Source of the DNA: Cryptocoryne crispatula var. balansae
Lineage: Eukaryota; Streptophyta; Magnoliopsida; Alismatales; Araceae
Reading direction: 5' to 3'
DNA length: 64,000 nt
Assembly: GCA_036172225.1 (NCBI GenBank)
Contig: CM069918.1
Location: 26,574,561 to 26,638,560 of the forward strand
How positions within the stretch are numbered: the stretch's first letter is position 1; each line of letters begins with the position of its first letter. Shown here one piece after another: positions 33,588 through 46,010 of the stretch. The notes below the pieces were generated by a model. The model ran no database searches. It was not told the origin of the DNA and saw nothing but the letters and a program-made list of their open reading frames with translations. A program made the position numbers and the translations under genes.

Positions 33588-33910
33588 ATGCCTAGCAACT
33601 CGAGGAACCTTATCTCATCGCCGGAGGGGTCGGTGGCTTCCGGGTCAGCCACCGATATTCGTAGGAGAGGAGATCGCCTCAGGGGGATTCCTGAGGGAGT
33701 CTCCTCAGGCCACAAACAAAAAGGCATTAATGGCATGATGTGATGGGTGCATTAAATGGTGATGTGATGGGTCATTAATGCCTTTTGTGTGTGGCCTGAG
33801 GGGGGCTCCCTCAGGAGCCCCCCTGAGGCGATCTCCTCTCTATTCGTAGGAGGTGGAGAAAAGAGCCCGCTTTTGGCCTGGTGAAGTTCATGGCCATCAC
33901 CACTTGCCTA
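33588..33910 (+). pseudogene. Small open frame of unknown function, first part, split by MITE and CACTA 2
   Basis: ATG at 33588 opens a frame that runs to 33664, where the MITE 33665-33840 enters. Leaving out the MITE and one 9-bp duplication, the frame continues from 33850 to 33910, the exact left edge of CACTA 2. It then resumes in the same frame at 45597 and ends at TAA 45780-45782. The three segments add up to 107 codons without a stop. Residues near the join include basic RRRWRKEPAFG. An in-frame TAA lies upstream at 33561. I do not recognise the product. It may be a remnant of a host gene or chance. Confidence 0.4.
33665..33840. mobile_element. Short Mutator-like MITE
   Basis: Exact 9-bp duplications TATTCGTAG lie at 33656-33664 and 33841-33849. 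Inverted ends GAGAGGAGATCGCCTCAGGG match on both sides for about 20 bp. The end pattern GAGAG..GATC.CCTC is shared with the MITEs at 30223, 46011 and 47770, so they are probably related families. Length is 176 bp, with no coding sequence. Confidence 0.92.
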
Positions 33911-33929
33911 CACTACAAGAAATCGTCGC

Positions 33930-34085
33930 TTTACCTACGAAAACATTGCCCGTAGGTAAGAATTAGTAGGTAAATGTTACATTCACCTACTCGCTATACC
34001 TACTAATTTGATCATTCGTAGGTAAAACTATCAATACCTACTAAGTGCCTACGGATTCACCTCCGTAGGAAATTACATTGTTATA
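33930..34085. repeat. Subterminal repeats of CACTA 2, left
   Basis: Repeated CCCGTAGGTAA, AGTAGGTAAA and TACCTACTA words in both orientations. The matching right block is at 45170-45590. Confidence 0.75.
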
Positions 34086-34488
34086 AATATGTGTAATCTC
34101 ATTGAATAAAATTAAAATATGGATGTTAATAATATTAATAATCTATTATATAATAATATTAAAAAAGTATAAAATAATAAATAATAAATAAATATAGAAA
34201 ATGTATAATAGATATAATAAAAAGAGTAATATAATAATACAAATATTTAATATTTATATGAATATAAAATAAGTTATTAATAAAGTTAAAAGTATTTAAA
34301 TAATAATTAAGTATAATATTAAATATATATAAATACAATAATATAATAACAAAAATTTTTTAGTGCTAACTTAACATTACTTTATAATGCGTAATATAAT
34401 AAATCTATTAATTTTTAAAAATGTATTAATATCTAATTTAATTTTTTTATAATAAAAATAATGTATTAATATTAGTAACAGTTTAATA
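34086..34488. other. AT-rich non-coding part of CACTA 2
   Basis: Almost pure A/T with AATATTAATAAT-type words. No coding sequence or promoter can be pointed out. Confidence 0.5.
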
Positions 34489-35200
34489 CCGCGTAATTTC
34501 CCTCCCGACCGCGTAATTTCCCTCCCGACCGGCCGCCCCGCTTTCAATTTTCCGCAATACCGCCGATGCCCGCCTTCGACAATTTCTCCCTCCCGACCAT
34601 GCCCGCCGCCGACTGTATCTCCCTCCCGACCAGCACCCGCCTTCAGCCCATCAGCTCGGAGCCAGCCTTCAGCTGTCCCTCCCGACCGGCGACCGCCTTC
34701 AGCCCGGCGCCGTCCTTCAGCTCTCCCTCACCGACAGGTGGCCGCCTTCAACCCCAAGCTCGCCGTCAGCTCTCCCTCAGCGAGCGGCAGCCGCCTTCCG
34801 CCCCAAGCCCGCCTTCAGCTCTCCCTCCTGACCGGCGCCCGCCTTCAGCCCCAAGCCCGCTTTCAGCTCTCTCTCACCGACTGGCGCCCGCCTTCAGCAC
34901 TCCCTCCCGACATTATCGCCCTCTACACAGCACCGCCCTCCAAACCCTCCTCTGTGCTTCTCCTACGCACAAACGACTTCGAACCCTCGACATTGCCTCC
35001 TCCCTTCTCGGTTGCATCTTCAACCATCGACATTGCCTCCTCCCTTCTCGGTTGCATCTTCAACCATCGACATTGCCTTCTCTATGCCCTAGGCCTCACC
35101 GCAGTTGGGTATTCTGCGGACGGAGGAAGAGGAAGCCGTCAGGATTTGGTATTTTCTGCGGACGGAGGCAGAGGAGTTGCCTCCTCTTGGAAGAGGTAAG
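34489..35200. repeat. C-rich repeated leader of CACTA 2
   Basis: A 20-bp word GCGTAATTTCCCTCCCGACC is duplicated at about 34493. Many irregular copies of CCGCCTTCAGC / CTCCCTCCCGACC follow, to about 34920. A longer direct repeat with CTCGGTTGCATCTTCAACCA lies at about 35008 and 35050, and GCGGACGGAGG at about 35115 and 35158. The open frames are repeat-driven. This is probably the leader or promoter region of the transposase gene, as in CACTA 1. Confidence 0.6.
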
Positions 35201-35650
35201 CCCATCGTATGATGTTGTCAAAATAAGTATTCTCTTATTACCTTATTCTTATTCTTGGAAGAGGAAGCCATCAGTGATGACATTGCTCATATTTGCATTC
35301 TGATGTATCAGGTGATAGGTTGGATTACGAATCACTGTTTGAAGGTTGAAGAAAATGAGGTAAAACATTTATACATCAGATTGAGATTAAGAAGTCTATT
35401 TTCAATAATTTGCTGGCAAGTAATGTGTACTTAGTTTCCTATTTTGTTAGGTGATTCCTTTGTTATTCTTTAGACGTCTTACTCATGATTTTCAAGTATT
35501 AGATCTTTTTATGTGCACCAATTATTCATCTAGGTTCTTGCTATCATTCTCTCTTCATTTTTAGTTGCCACAGGACCGAAGTCGGCCTTTAGTTATGATT
35601 GCTTTGTTCCCAAAATGATTACTAATTTTTATCTCTTGCTCTGTAGTGAT

Positions 35651-38600
35651 ATGGATTGGAGTTGGATGGATTTGCCAAAAAATGTGATGGGTTACTATGA
35701 TGGTGTTGACAACTTTATAAAATTTGCATATACAAATATGTCATCGAGTCATAAGATTAGATGTCCATGTGTGAATTGCACATGTATGAATAAATGTGAG
35801 AAGGATGTTGTTAGAGCCCACCTTTATATCGATGGTGTTATAAAGGACAAAAAATTTTGGAAATTTTATGGCGAAGGATCAAGTCATGAGAACCTCCAAG
35901 AGAGTTGGGTCGATTCAAACATGCATCAGATGTTAGATGATGTCTTTCCTGTACTTTTTGATGAAAGAGCACATGATAAGGATTCTAAGAGCTTTTTTGA
36001 CATGCTGAACGATGTCAACCAACCTGTTTATCCCGAATGCAAAAATTTTAGCAAACTTTCATTTCTCATTAGGTTGATGTCTATTAAATGTATGAGTGGT
36101 ATGAGTAATAAAAATTTTGATATTCTGTTGAAGCTGTTGATTGAGGTGCTCCCAGATGGGTCATCATTACCACCATCTTTTTATGTGATCAACAAAATAC
36201 TTGACCAGCTAGGGTACGATTATAAAAAGATACATGTATGTCCGAACAATTGTATCTTATTTTGGAAAGATCATGATACGTCTGAATATTGTCCAAAATG
36301 TGGAGAATCCCGATGGAAGTCATACAAGTCAAGTGGTGTGGTAAAAAAGAAAAGGGTACCTCAAAAAGTTCTTCGTCATTTTCCACTCATTCCATGTTTG
36401 AAGAGACTCTTCACATGCTCTAAAACATCTGTGGGTATGAGATGGCATGAAGAGGAACGTGAAGAAGATGGTATCCTAAGACATCCAGCTGATTCGGCTT
36501 GTTGGAAACAACTAGATGTCATTGATGATTTTGGGTTAGAATGTTGGAATGTACGACTTGGACTGGCAAGTGATGGGTTTAACCCTTATGGAAACATGAG
36601 TGTCACTCATAGTACATGGCCGGTGTTAGTTGTTCCTTATAACTTACCACCTTGGGAGTGTATGAAGAGTACAAATATTTTGCTTTGTCTTCTAATTTCT
36701 GGGCCGAAAGGTCCTGGTAACAAAATTGATGTCTTCTTGCAACCGCTCATAGAGGAACTTGAGATTCTTTGGCAGGGTGTAGATACATATGATGCAGCTA
36801 AATGTGAGCAATTCCATCTACGTGCAGCGTTATTGTGGACTATTAACGATTTTCCAGCATATGCATACATGTCAGGTTGGAGTACAAAAGGTCGATTGGC
36901 TTTTCCTAATTGTAACAAGGACACCTCTTCAAGTTGGCTAGAATGTAGTGGAAAGTTTTGTTACATGGGTCATCGCAGATGGCTAGCAAACAAAGATAAG
37001 TTTCGGAAAATGAGTAAACAATTTGATGGTCATGAAGAATGGGGTGACAAGCCATTGTCGTTATCTGGACTGGAAATAATACAACAACTAGATGATTTTA
37101 ATTCACACGTTGCAAAATGTCTTGAAAAGAGGAAGGGAAAGAGGAAAAGAAAAAGTAAGGAAGATGATAATAAGTATCTAGGGTGGAGGAAGATGAGTAT
37201 TTTCTTCAGGTTACCATATTGGAAATCTTTATTGCTTCATCACAATTTAGATTTGATGCACATTGAGAGGAATGTGTGCGAGAGTATAGTAGGCACCCTT
37301 CTATTAATTGAAGGGAAGAATAAAGATGGGCTGAAAGCTCGTCAAGAGTTACAAAAGATGTGCATTCGAGAATCTCTTCACCCACAAGAAGTTGGGCCTG
37401 GTAGGATAGTGCTACCACCTGCCCAATTCACATGTAGTAAGAAAGAAAAGGAAACTATCTTCAACCTATTTCGATCCGTTAAGGTTCCTGACGGCTACTC
37501 CTCAAATATTGCAAAGCGATTTGTCGACAAAGATAAGAAGTTATGGGGGTTGAAGACTCATGACTACCATGTCATTATGCAAGAATTACTTCCAATTGCT
37601 GTTAGAGCAATCCCAAACAAGAATATTTCTTCATCACTAAGTGACATTTGTGAATTTTTCTTTAACATTTATTCAAAAGTTGCTTCTGCTGAAGACTTCT
37701 ACCAACAAGGCTTAGATGTTACAAGGACATTATGTCATCTGGAAATGATATTTCCTCCAAGTTTCTTTGATATAATGGTTCATTTGATCATTTATTTAGC
37801 AGATGAGGCTAGGATTGTTGGACCAATTCAGTATAGATGGATGTACCCATTTGATAGGTATTAATTTCACTTATACATTTTATTTTGTCGATTGATTGAA
37901 ATCAATGTTTATTGGTACTAACTCTTCAGGTACCTGGGAAAATTAAAATCTTATGTGAGGAATCAGACATACCCTGAAGGGTCAATTGCCGAAGGATATG
38001 TTATGTCTGAAACAATGATATTTGCATCCCAATATTTAAATGATGATGTGGAGACATGGTTGAATAGACCACGACGTCAAGTGGAATATCGTCCAAAGGT
38101 GGTAGAGGAAGGATGGGAAATTTTCATGGAGACTTTTCGTCCATGTGGAGCATTTAAGAACAAAAGACTCCAAAGAAATGATTTGTTGCAAATACATAAC
38201 TACATCATATTCAACTGTACAGCTTTGATCCAGTACGCCAAGTAAGTTTAAATCTGATTTTTTAATTATAGATTATAACAAACATATATGAAAATGCAAA
38301 CTAATCATCTTCAATTTAGGGATCATGTCACTAAACTTAAAGAGACGTACCCTGAGTTGAATGAAAGCGAGGTTGAGCATATTCATACATCTAAATTCAG
38401 ACAATGGCTAAAAGCAAAGGTAATCATTATGTTTGTATGTTATTATGTTTGTGGTAGGATGTGTCGATATTTTTGTAACATGCATACAATTTCTTTGTTT
38501 TCATTAGGTGCTTAAGCTACAAGAGTTGACTAGGGGAGACATGTCATCTTATCTTTATTGGGTTAAAGATCTATCGCTTGATGTGGTTAAGAAGTATGAA

Positions 38601-39133
38601 TCATGCATAGTTAATGGATTTAGATTTCACACAAGAAAGGTTGAACAACAACGAGTTACTCAAAACTCCGGCGTTGTATTGACTGCAAGTGGACCTTTAA
38701 AATCATGGAACATGGAGGAAAATGTTACCTACTATGGTGTGGTGGATGAAATTTTCGAAGTTGACTACTATGGTCATATGAGATAGTGGTGCTTAAGTGT
38801 GATTGGGTAGATGTGTACCGAGGGGTGAAACATGATGGACCTCTTGTTCTGGTGAATCTAGCATGTAAGTTAAGAACAAATGAGCCCTTTATTTTGGCAT
38901 CACAAGCAGAACAAGTTTGGTATGTAGAGGACCCAAAGAATGCTGGTTGGTTTGTTGTTCGTAAGACTGTCCCACGTGATTTTTACAGCTTAACAAATGA
39001 TCATTCCAAGGAATGTGTTGAATTCCTAGACATACAAGCCACACCTCCTGAGAAAACAACAATAAATCTCGATGACAATGATTTGGATGAAATGCTTGTT
39101 CGTAGGTTAGATGTAGATGCCATCGAAGTGTGA
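35651..39133 (+). pseudogene. TNP2-type transposase of CACTA 2, nearly complete, one frameshift
   Basis: I take ATG 35651 as start. Exons: 35651-37857, 37930-38241, 38320-38419 and 38508-39133, all with GT/AG introns. Domains in order: transposase-associated (CPCVNCTCMNKC, VVRAHLYIDG), Transposase_21 (RHPADSACWKQL, GLASDGFNPYGNMS, NLPPWECMK, DFPAYAYMSGWSTKG, LDLMHIERNVCESI), DUF4218 (VPDGYSSNIAKRF, LKTHDYHVIMQELLP, YRWMYPFDRYLGKLK, NQTYPEGSIAEGY), and DUF4216 (YYGVVDEIFEVDYYG then VLKCDWVDVYRGV). A one-base frameshift at 38783-38786 separates the two DUF4216 halves, giving TAG at 38784-38786. Otherwise it is close to full length and far better kept than the CACTA 1 copy. Confidence 0.9.
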
Positions 39134-39249
39134 TGTAAGTTGCCTTTGTATGATCATTACATTTATACTGTCCTATTTATGTGCTCCCTTGTCATTTATA
39201 ATTTTTACTTTATCAATTACTGAAATTTGATTGATGTGTTTTATGCAAA

Positions 39250-42200
39250 CAGGGGAAAGAAGGTTATGGAGGCTTTTTCTTTTAAATCAGACGGTGGAAC
39301 CTCTAAGGAGTCAAAGGATAAAGGTTTGTGGGGTCCAGGTAACTCATCCAACCCATAACAACCCAAGAAGATAAAGCACATTGATGACATATACGATATG
39401 CCAAAGGCACTATAGAAGTTGGATTCTGACTTGTTTCAGCAGTTCATGAAGTAAGTTTTCTAGAAAAGGCTTTATTTGGTAGAATTCATAGGCATGCACA
39501 GCAATTAAATAATTTATTAACTACTTGATTGAATGTGTATTTATTAACTTATTTGGCAGAATTCATAGGCATGCACAACAATTAAATAATTTGTTAACTA
39601 CTTGATTGAATATGTATTTATTAACTAACAAGTTGTTAGACAAAGTCTGAGTATGAGCCTTGACCATTATCCTATTCTCTCTCTCCCTCTCCGAAGAATT
39701 GGGAGTTCTCAAGTCAGGTACAATGAAGACTGTCTGAGAAGGCTGCAAACCAATACCAAGTATTAGCTTTTAACATAAGTTGTGGCCCAGCTGAGAAGAT
39801 TGTCTGAGATGACTGCTCAAGTCAGTTACTTCATGTGACATAAGTCATTTTTTTTCTTCTAAAATTTGACATTTTACCTGTACATGTTTCAGATATACAC
39901 AGTTAAATTGACTTGTTTTATGAGTCGTAGATTAAATATATCACAGAGAGGATTCTGTGAAGATTGCATATCTGTTTTGATTGTCTTAATACATATACTT
40001 GAAATAAAAGGAAACTACCATATGTAGAGTAGTATTAAACAAGCACAGTTAGTTGCACTGGAGGTTGTTATTATTTATCTACTATGGAATCTTACATATT
40101 TGTTTTTTTCTTTTGGTGCAGAGGTGCTTCTTGTCTAGAATCAGATTGTTCTGGATATATGGATCGTTGGTGACATACAAATTTGTATTAATTCTATGTG
40201 TTTTATGCAATCGTTGACTTTACTTATTCACCTATTGCTCACATTTTTTATGCATGAGAACATTGTATTATGTGTTGGACAGATGGCACTTATCAGCAAG
40301 TGACAGAACTCATGTTCTATGGGGATGTGTTATGTGTGAATTAGAATCCTTTGGCGTTACTTATTCATCTAACCATTTATTGTTGAAATTTTGCAGCCAC
40401 ATGTGGGATCAACTTCAGATGATCCACAAAATAAATGCCACAGTAGTACATTGTTTGCTGTTTTTATGTATCTTAATGGTAGGAATAGGATTATAGAAGT
40501 ACTTAGGGATCGAGAGGTGTTCTCCAAGACATATGTCATTGTCCCCATAGTTGATGGGTAAGTCATAATTAATAGGGCATTTCACTCTAAGATGGGCTAT
40601 TTTCTTTCTAAGTTACTAACAATTTATTACAGGGGACACTAGAGACTGTTAATATTATGTAACTTGGCAAATTCCTTTGACTCTGAGTTTGGACCATGTA
40701 CAATCATGTTGGACTCACTTCACATGACTGAGCCACAAAGGCAAGAGGCAACAGTTAGAAGGTAATGTATGAGTTCCACTTTCAATTTCATTATTCGCAC
40801 ATCTACATTCATAGAAGTGTATGTTTTTTCTTTAGGTTTTTGAAAGAGTTATACGAGAGTGATGGTAAATTTGTCAGCAAGAAGAGTTTGGCGTCCATTC
40901 CATACTATATACCTTCAGTATTCATATAATGTTTTATGAGTATTCTGTTTTATTTATAGAATTTTAACTAATTTACTGTTTGAGCATTTGCTTCATGTAG
41001 GTTCCACAACAAAGGGATGGATTGGAGTGTGGGTTTTTCTCACTCTACTACGCCTACCTTTTCATAAAGGGTGCCCCACAGGCCTTTTCTCGGTCTTCAT
41101 ACCCATATTTTGTACACACTATGAACTCAATGTCTACTAGAAAATAAAGTATAATTTAAATTCTTCAGTTCATGAGGTATTTAACAAATTTTTTGTAGAT
41201 GACAGAAGATTGGTTTCCAGTATCCGATATTGACAGTTTTATTGTCAAAGTTTTAAAATATGGTCGAGAGGGAGACTGCTTGATCTCCTCTACATCATCT
41301 TCCAAACCATCCTCTACATCCTCCAGTGATAAGAATGCAGATGCTCAAACAGGGGACCAGAATATCGAGGACAAAACAGTGGCGGATTCTGCTCCTCCAA
41401 AGAAAACTCGGGGTCGAACATACTGCCGTGATGTGCAGGGATTGGAGGATGAGAAGCTGATTGTTGTTGAATGGAATGAACTTGGATAGCCGATTGGGAC
41501 CGGTGGGAGGTCACTAAGGACCTTTCTGGGGACACTTGCAAGGAACTGTGAGAAATGCCCAATCAATGTGGCATCTTGGGATAAGATGTCACAATCAAAT
41601 GTGAACGACATATGGGCTTTTATCAAGGTAAATTGAATAATTTTCTTGTCTCCGTATGTTATAGTTATGTATGTAACCTGTCAATGACTACCAAACAACA
41701 TACTTTTAATTTTTTTTGTAGAGAAAATATGATATTGATGACGGAGATGAATTACAAAAGATATTTATAATGAAAGATCTTGGGATGAAATGGAAATATC
41801 ATAAGTATTCACTTAGGAAGAAATACATAAATGACAAAGAGCCACCTCATGGATTGCACATTACCCCTGAAATCTGGGAGTCAGCAAGGACAGCCTGGAC
41901 TTCTAATGATTTCCAAGTAAACTTTTATATCACATCATAAGTATTCATAATTTGTGCATTCACATTACCATATCTTCTGAATTGTAACTTGTAGAGGAAG
42001 AGTGAGGTGAATCAGAAAAATAAGAGCCTTCAAAAGATCTTTCATTGTGCTGGAACTCAGACATATACAGATATCAGAACAAAAGAGGTTAGTACCAACT
42101 ATTTTATGCATTACAGATGTTTTATGGGTCAATTCTTAAATGCCTATCGTTAAAATTTCGTAAACTGAAAACTGGTAAAGAGGTGGACAGAACAGACATC

Positions 42201-43271
42201 TTCATCATCAGTCATACCAAGAAGGATGGAAAGGCTGTCAACGATGAATGTGCTATAGCAATCATAAGCATATACTGAACCACTTACCTATATATATGAA
42301 GTACCTCGCAGAGGACTGTGTAACTTTGATGCCTTTGCCTTCTGTACATATATTTCGTATGTGTTGTCTAAGATACTTTGACCATTATAGGGAAAACTTA
42401 AGGCATTCAAACAATGTCAACCATCTACTAGTTCTTATTTAATGGCCACAAAGGAAGATGTCTTCGCCAAAGTTCTTGGTGAAGACAAACGTGGGAGAAT
42501 CAGGGGTATTGGCATAGGGCCAACACCAAAGCAACTATGGGGGGAGGGAAAAGTTGAAAAATCCAAAATTGAAGATAAGTCCTTACATGCACGTCTTCAG
42601 CTTTTGGAATCAAAAGTGGCTAAACTTGAGGATGCTCCCCAGCCCAATGCCGAGGTATAAAATTCTGAATTTAAATTATACAGATGTCTATGAAAATGCA
42701 CAAAACCAGTAAGTCATGTTAATTTTTTTTATGCAACTTTGTGTAGTCTGCACCTCAATCTTCGGTGGCCAACAAATTGTCAACTCCGGCCGAAGATAAT
42801 GTAAGTGAAGTTGTTTTCTTTCTTTTATCGCTGCAGTGTATGAGTTGTGCTTCATACATGATCCGCCTTTCCTGTCCAGCCAATTATGAATCTTTCATGT
42901 CCTTTCAAATTTTATTTTTGTTTTTAATAGGGAAAAGGAAAAAATGTTAAGTTGGTAGACATGGAAGGGGACTGCGTTGCTGAAGGTTTGTTCATAAGCA
43001 ACGACACCAAGAAAATGGTGATGTCAAGGTACCTTGGGGATGTATTCTATGAGGTGTCTATTGTTCGTGTTCATAAGCCAAATGCCCCATTGTTCATTAA
43101 GGATGATCATAGGTAGAAAATGTGTGATGCCATTGGAAGCCATATTATATGGTTCAAGGATTATGTAAGTTATACTACTTACATATCTTACTCACAATCA
43201 TTAATTAAGTAAAAAAATATTTTTTTAATGTCTTTGACTTTTCATTCCAGGTTATTTTTGATGAAAAATGA
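39250..43271 (+). pseudogene. Second CACTA 2 gene: Ulp1-like C48 peptidase plus Transposase_24-like parts
   Basis: Multi-exon plus-strand gene. The N-terminal piece (39250-39452) has stops. The peptidase exons are 40397-40557 (FSKTYVIVPIVDG), 40633-40761, 40836-40917 and 41001-41147. The catalytic set is visible: His 40637-40639, Asp 40712-40714 (MLDSLH), Gln 41007-41012 and Cys 41028-41030 (LECGFFSLYY). Directly after His a TAG (40640-40642) replaces the tryptophan expected in Ulp1 proteins. Later exons read MTEDWFPVSDIDSFIVKVL (41199), then Ptta-like parts (IWAFIKRKYDI, LHITPEIWESARTAW, KEDVFAKVLGEDKRGRI at 42442) and a C-terminal domain (EGDCVAEGLFIS to VIFDEK, 42960-43271). Ulp1 proteases remove SUMO. 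The role in a transposon is unknown. Confidence 0.75.
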
Positions 43272-45169
43272 TTAATGAGGACTATGGATGGTTGACAACC
43301 AACACTTTTATCATTGAAATTGATGGTTGGTTGTGGTGGTTTTGAAGGCCATGTTATATTTGTGGTGATATTTCAAAGTCGTAACTTCTGGTGGATGTAC
43401 ATGATTGTTATGGCTTCATGTTCATATTTTAGATATTTCAGCTTTGTGATGTATACTTTGTTTATGAATTTGTTTTTTAAATCAGACCTGGTTGTTGTAT
43501 TACTCGGATTTGAGGATGGTCTACATATAGGATGGTTGTGAATGGTGTACATAACAGATGTATGAATGTTTCATGAGTAAGTTTTATTACATTAGATTTT
43601 TTGTGTGGTTAGTGGTGGCATCTGTTTGTGAAATTGACTCTGCATGTTGTTTTGCATACATGTTCTTTGTTTGTTGGAGCATGGTGTTTCTTCTTTTGAA
43701 TCCTAAAGAAAACTGTAATTATGTGGTAACTTAATTTTATCTTATCATCCAAATTCAAGTTGCATACCAACTAGATTGGAAGCTGACATATTCAAACTCA
43801 AATCTGCGAGGTACTTATTTCTTTGTAAATTTTGCTTGTTAATGTACTTTTCCAAAGCTTTTCTTCAAGGATTGTCAGGTGTACATAAATGAGGAAGTTT
43901 TACAAAGATAATACATCATTTTCGAGGTAATGTTCTTCAACTTTTCATTCTAAATGTATCATTTATTGCTAAAAAATGATAAGAATGAGAGCAAATCTAA
44001 ATTTCTTGTTATTCTGACATATTAGAGATATTAATCTAACTTATTACCTTGTCTCCCAATTAATTTGTGCTTATCATATGATCTGGTATGATAGATTTTT
44101 TGTGGGATCAATCATACCAGGCTCTCCGTTAGAGCAAGATAAGGAGGAGCATCACAAATCCATGCTTGCATATTCCTCTCAAATCTACACCATAAGCCGA
44201 AAATTTACACCCATATACGGTTGTGAATGTGAGAATATTTTTTTGTCAGGTGTGAAAGTGCATGTGATCAATATATAGATTTTTTATGTAAATTGGAGGG
44301 TGGCATCTGTTTGCGAAATTCAGTATGCATGTTGTCTTCCATGGATAGATAGAAAGTCTTCTTCTGCCTCCTCGTGTCAACATCTGATTGCTTTTGATGT
44401 GATTACATTCAAATCATTCCTTCTCCACTTAATTGGCAGCATTTAGTAGCCTTCATGTCCGCTTTTACCATGTGAATACATCCCCACTTTTTCCTTCCTA
44501 TATGGTAAGACATACTTCCCGAGGTTGTTACCTGGGCAGAAAGATGTCCATCAGCCTTCAAGGCAAGCAGCTCTCTTCAGGCGAGAAAGGGTAATTAAGA
44601 GACTTGCCTGGGCAGACTAGGTTGTCCAAATACCTTGGACTGCTGAAATGATATGCTTACTTCTCATTTAGTTATTGAATTCATATTTTTAATTTGAGTT
44701 CTTCACCCTCGGTGGTTATGTTTTCTTTTGCTTTCATTGGGTGTTGTAATGAAGATTAAATGGAACTAACATGTTAATTGTTGTGTGTAGGAGGAGGATT
44801 GTTTCATTGGGTTGCAAATTTTGTTGGGCGCTGGTTTTGGATGTGAAGAAAGCAAACTGTAGGTTTCATTAGTTCAGGCAAGTGCACTACTTCGGACTTC
44901 TCCATTATTGAGCAAACTAAATGGTTTATATAGGAATGTTTTATTGTGAACTTTTTTTTATCATGTTTTGTTTGTAATGAGCAGAGTTTTTTCATGTTTA
45001 TTTTGTTTGTGAAATGTTGTCAAAATTTGGATTAGATTTGAGTGATGACGTCTTTTGAAGGTTCTGTGTTTTTGTATGAATTGTATTTGCATTGAATAGG
45101 TGGAATGTATTTAGTTTCAATGAGTGAAATGTATTCAGGTCGACTGGATTGATTTAAGGTTTTAGTTAT
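43272..45169. other. 3' non-coding part of CACTA 2
   Basis: About 1.9 kb of AT-rich sequence. A duplicated phrase (GGTGGCATCTGTTTG with GAAATT at about 43614 and 44307) is present. Short open frames look random. Confidence 0.5.
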
Positions 45170-45590
45170 GTAACATTTACCTACGGATTTTACTACGTAG
45201 GAAAAGAGAAGGTGGGCTGTAGGTATAGACCACATTTGCATAGATTACCTACCCAAAAATATCGTAGGTATAAACTATTTTCCCATAGGTAAAACCTTTA
45301 CCTACGGATCTACCTACGGATTGGTCACGTCGGGCTAGTACATGTAGGTAATTGTTTACCTACGAACGGTTCCGTAGGTATAGTATGACTTATAGCTACG
45401 GGTGTATGCTCACCCGTAGGTATAGTACTTGTACTATACCAACGGATTTGTCCGTAGGTAAAACATTTACCTACATGTACTAGCCCTACGGATGGTTCCG
45501 TAGGTAGGTCCGTAGGTAAAGGATATTACCTACGAGAAATTGGCTTATACCTACATTTTTTTTGGGTAGGTAAAACGCGAATTTCTTGTA
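45170..45590. repeat. Subterminal repeats of CACTA 2, right
   Basis: Over ten copies of TACCTACGGA / TCCGTAGGTA words in alternating orientation, often as hairpins such as TACCTACGG followed by CCGTAGGTA. They correspond to 33930-34085. Confidence 0.8.
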
Positions 45591-45593
45591 GTG

Positions 45594-45782
45594 CTACCTC
45601 GCCGCCCCCTGGTACAGGCAGCTGCGGGCATCACACTTCTTCTTCCCAACACCATTTCTACCGCATTTTTAAAGAAGCCGTCCAGGATGCCCCCTCAGCA
45701 TGGCTCATCAGGGTCATCTCACACCGTATATTCCCCCTCCCAATTTAGCCCTCTTTGCACACCCCAGACTTTAATCAACTAA
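45594..45782 (+). pseudogene. Small open frame of unknown function, last part
   Basis: This continues the frame interrupted at 33910 by CACTA 2, since the 3-bp duplication leaves the frame unchanged. It ends in TAA at 45780-45782. It is Ser/Pro-rich (MPPQHGSSGSSHTVYSPSQF). No family is recognised. Confidence 0.4.
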
Positions 45783-46010
45783 TAATTTCGGTATAAGTAA
45801 GAACAGTGAAAAACACGATGAGATAACTGCACATAGATATGATAGATAGGAGGCGAGATCACAGGAAAAGGAGGGAACCTCATCGGTAAAAACGAGATGA
45901 TCTGAATCCCACGGAACAGATGGGTTACGCTTCTACCACTCCATCTGTCATAGGTAAAACCGTCTTTTCCTGTATCATGTGACACTTAAATTGGCTCGAG
46001 TATTATAGAA
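45783..46010. other. Spacer, nothing recognised
   Basis: Short non-coding stretch between the split frame and a MITE. Confidence 0.4.

Larger units (their letters stand above)
33911..45593 (+). mobile_element. CACTA (En/Spm) transposon 2, complete ends, 11.7 kb
   Basis: It begins CACTACAAGAAATCGTCGCTTT and ends, inverted, CACTACAAGAAATTCGCGTTTT. The 3-bp duplication CTA lies at 33908-33910 and 45594-45596. Subterminal repeats are built on CCTACGG/CCGTAGGTA, different from CACTA 1, so it is a separate family. Inside, on the plus strand, lie a TNP2 gene (35651-39133) and a second, multi-exon gene with a Ulp1-like protease domain (39250-43271). Both have stops or a frameshift. Confidence 0.95.

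Noticed and set aside
34566..35303. A 245-codon Ser/Pro-rich open frame upstream of TNP2 in CACTA 2
   Set aside because: It is built from the repeated CCGCCTTCAGC words. A second frame is open in parallel and there is no family signal.
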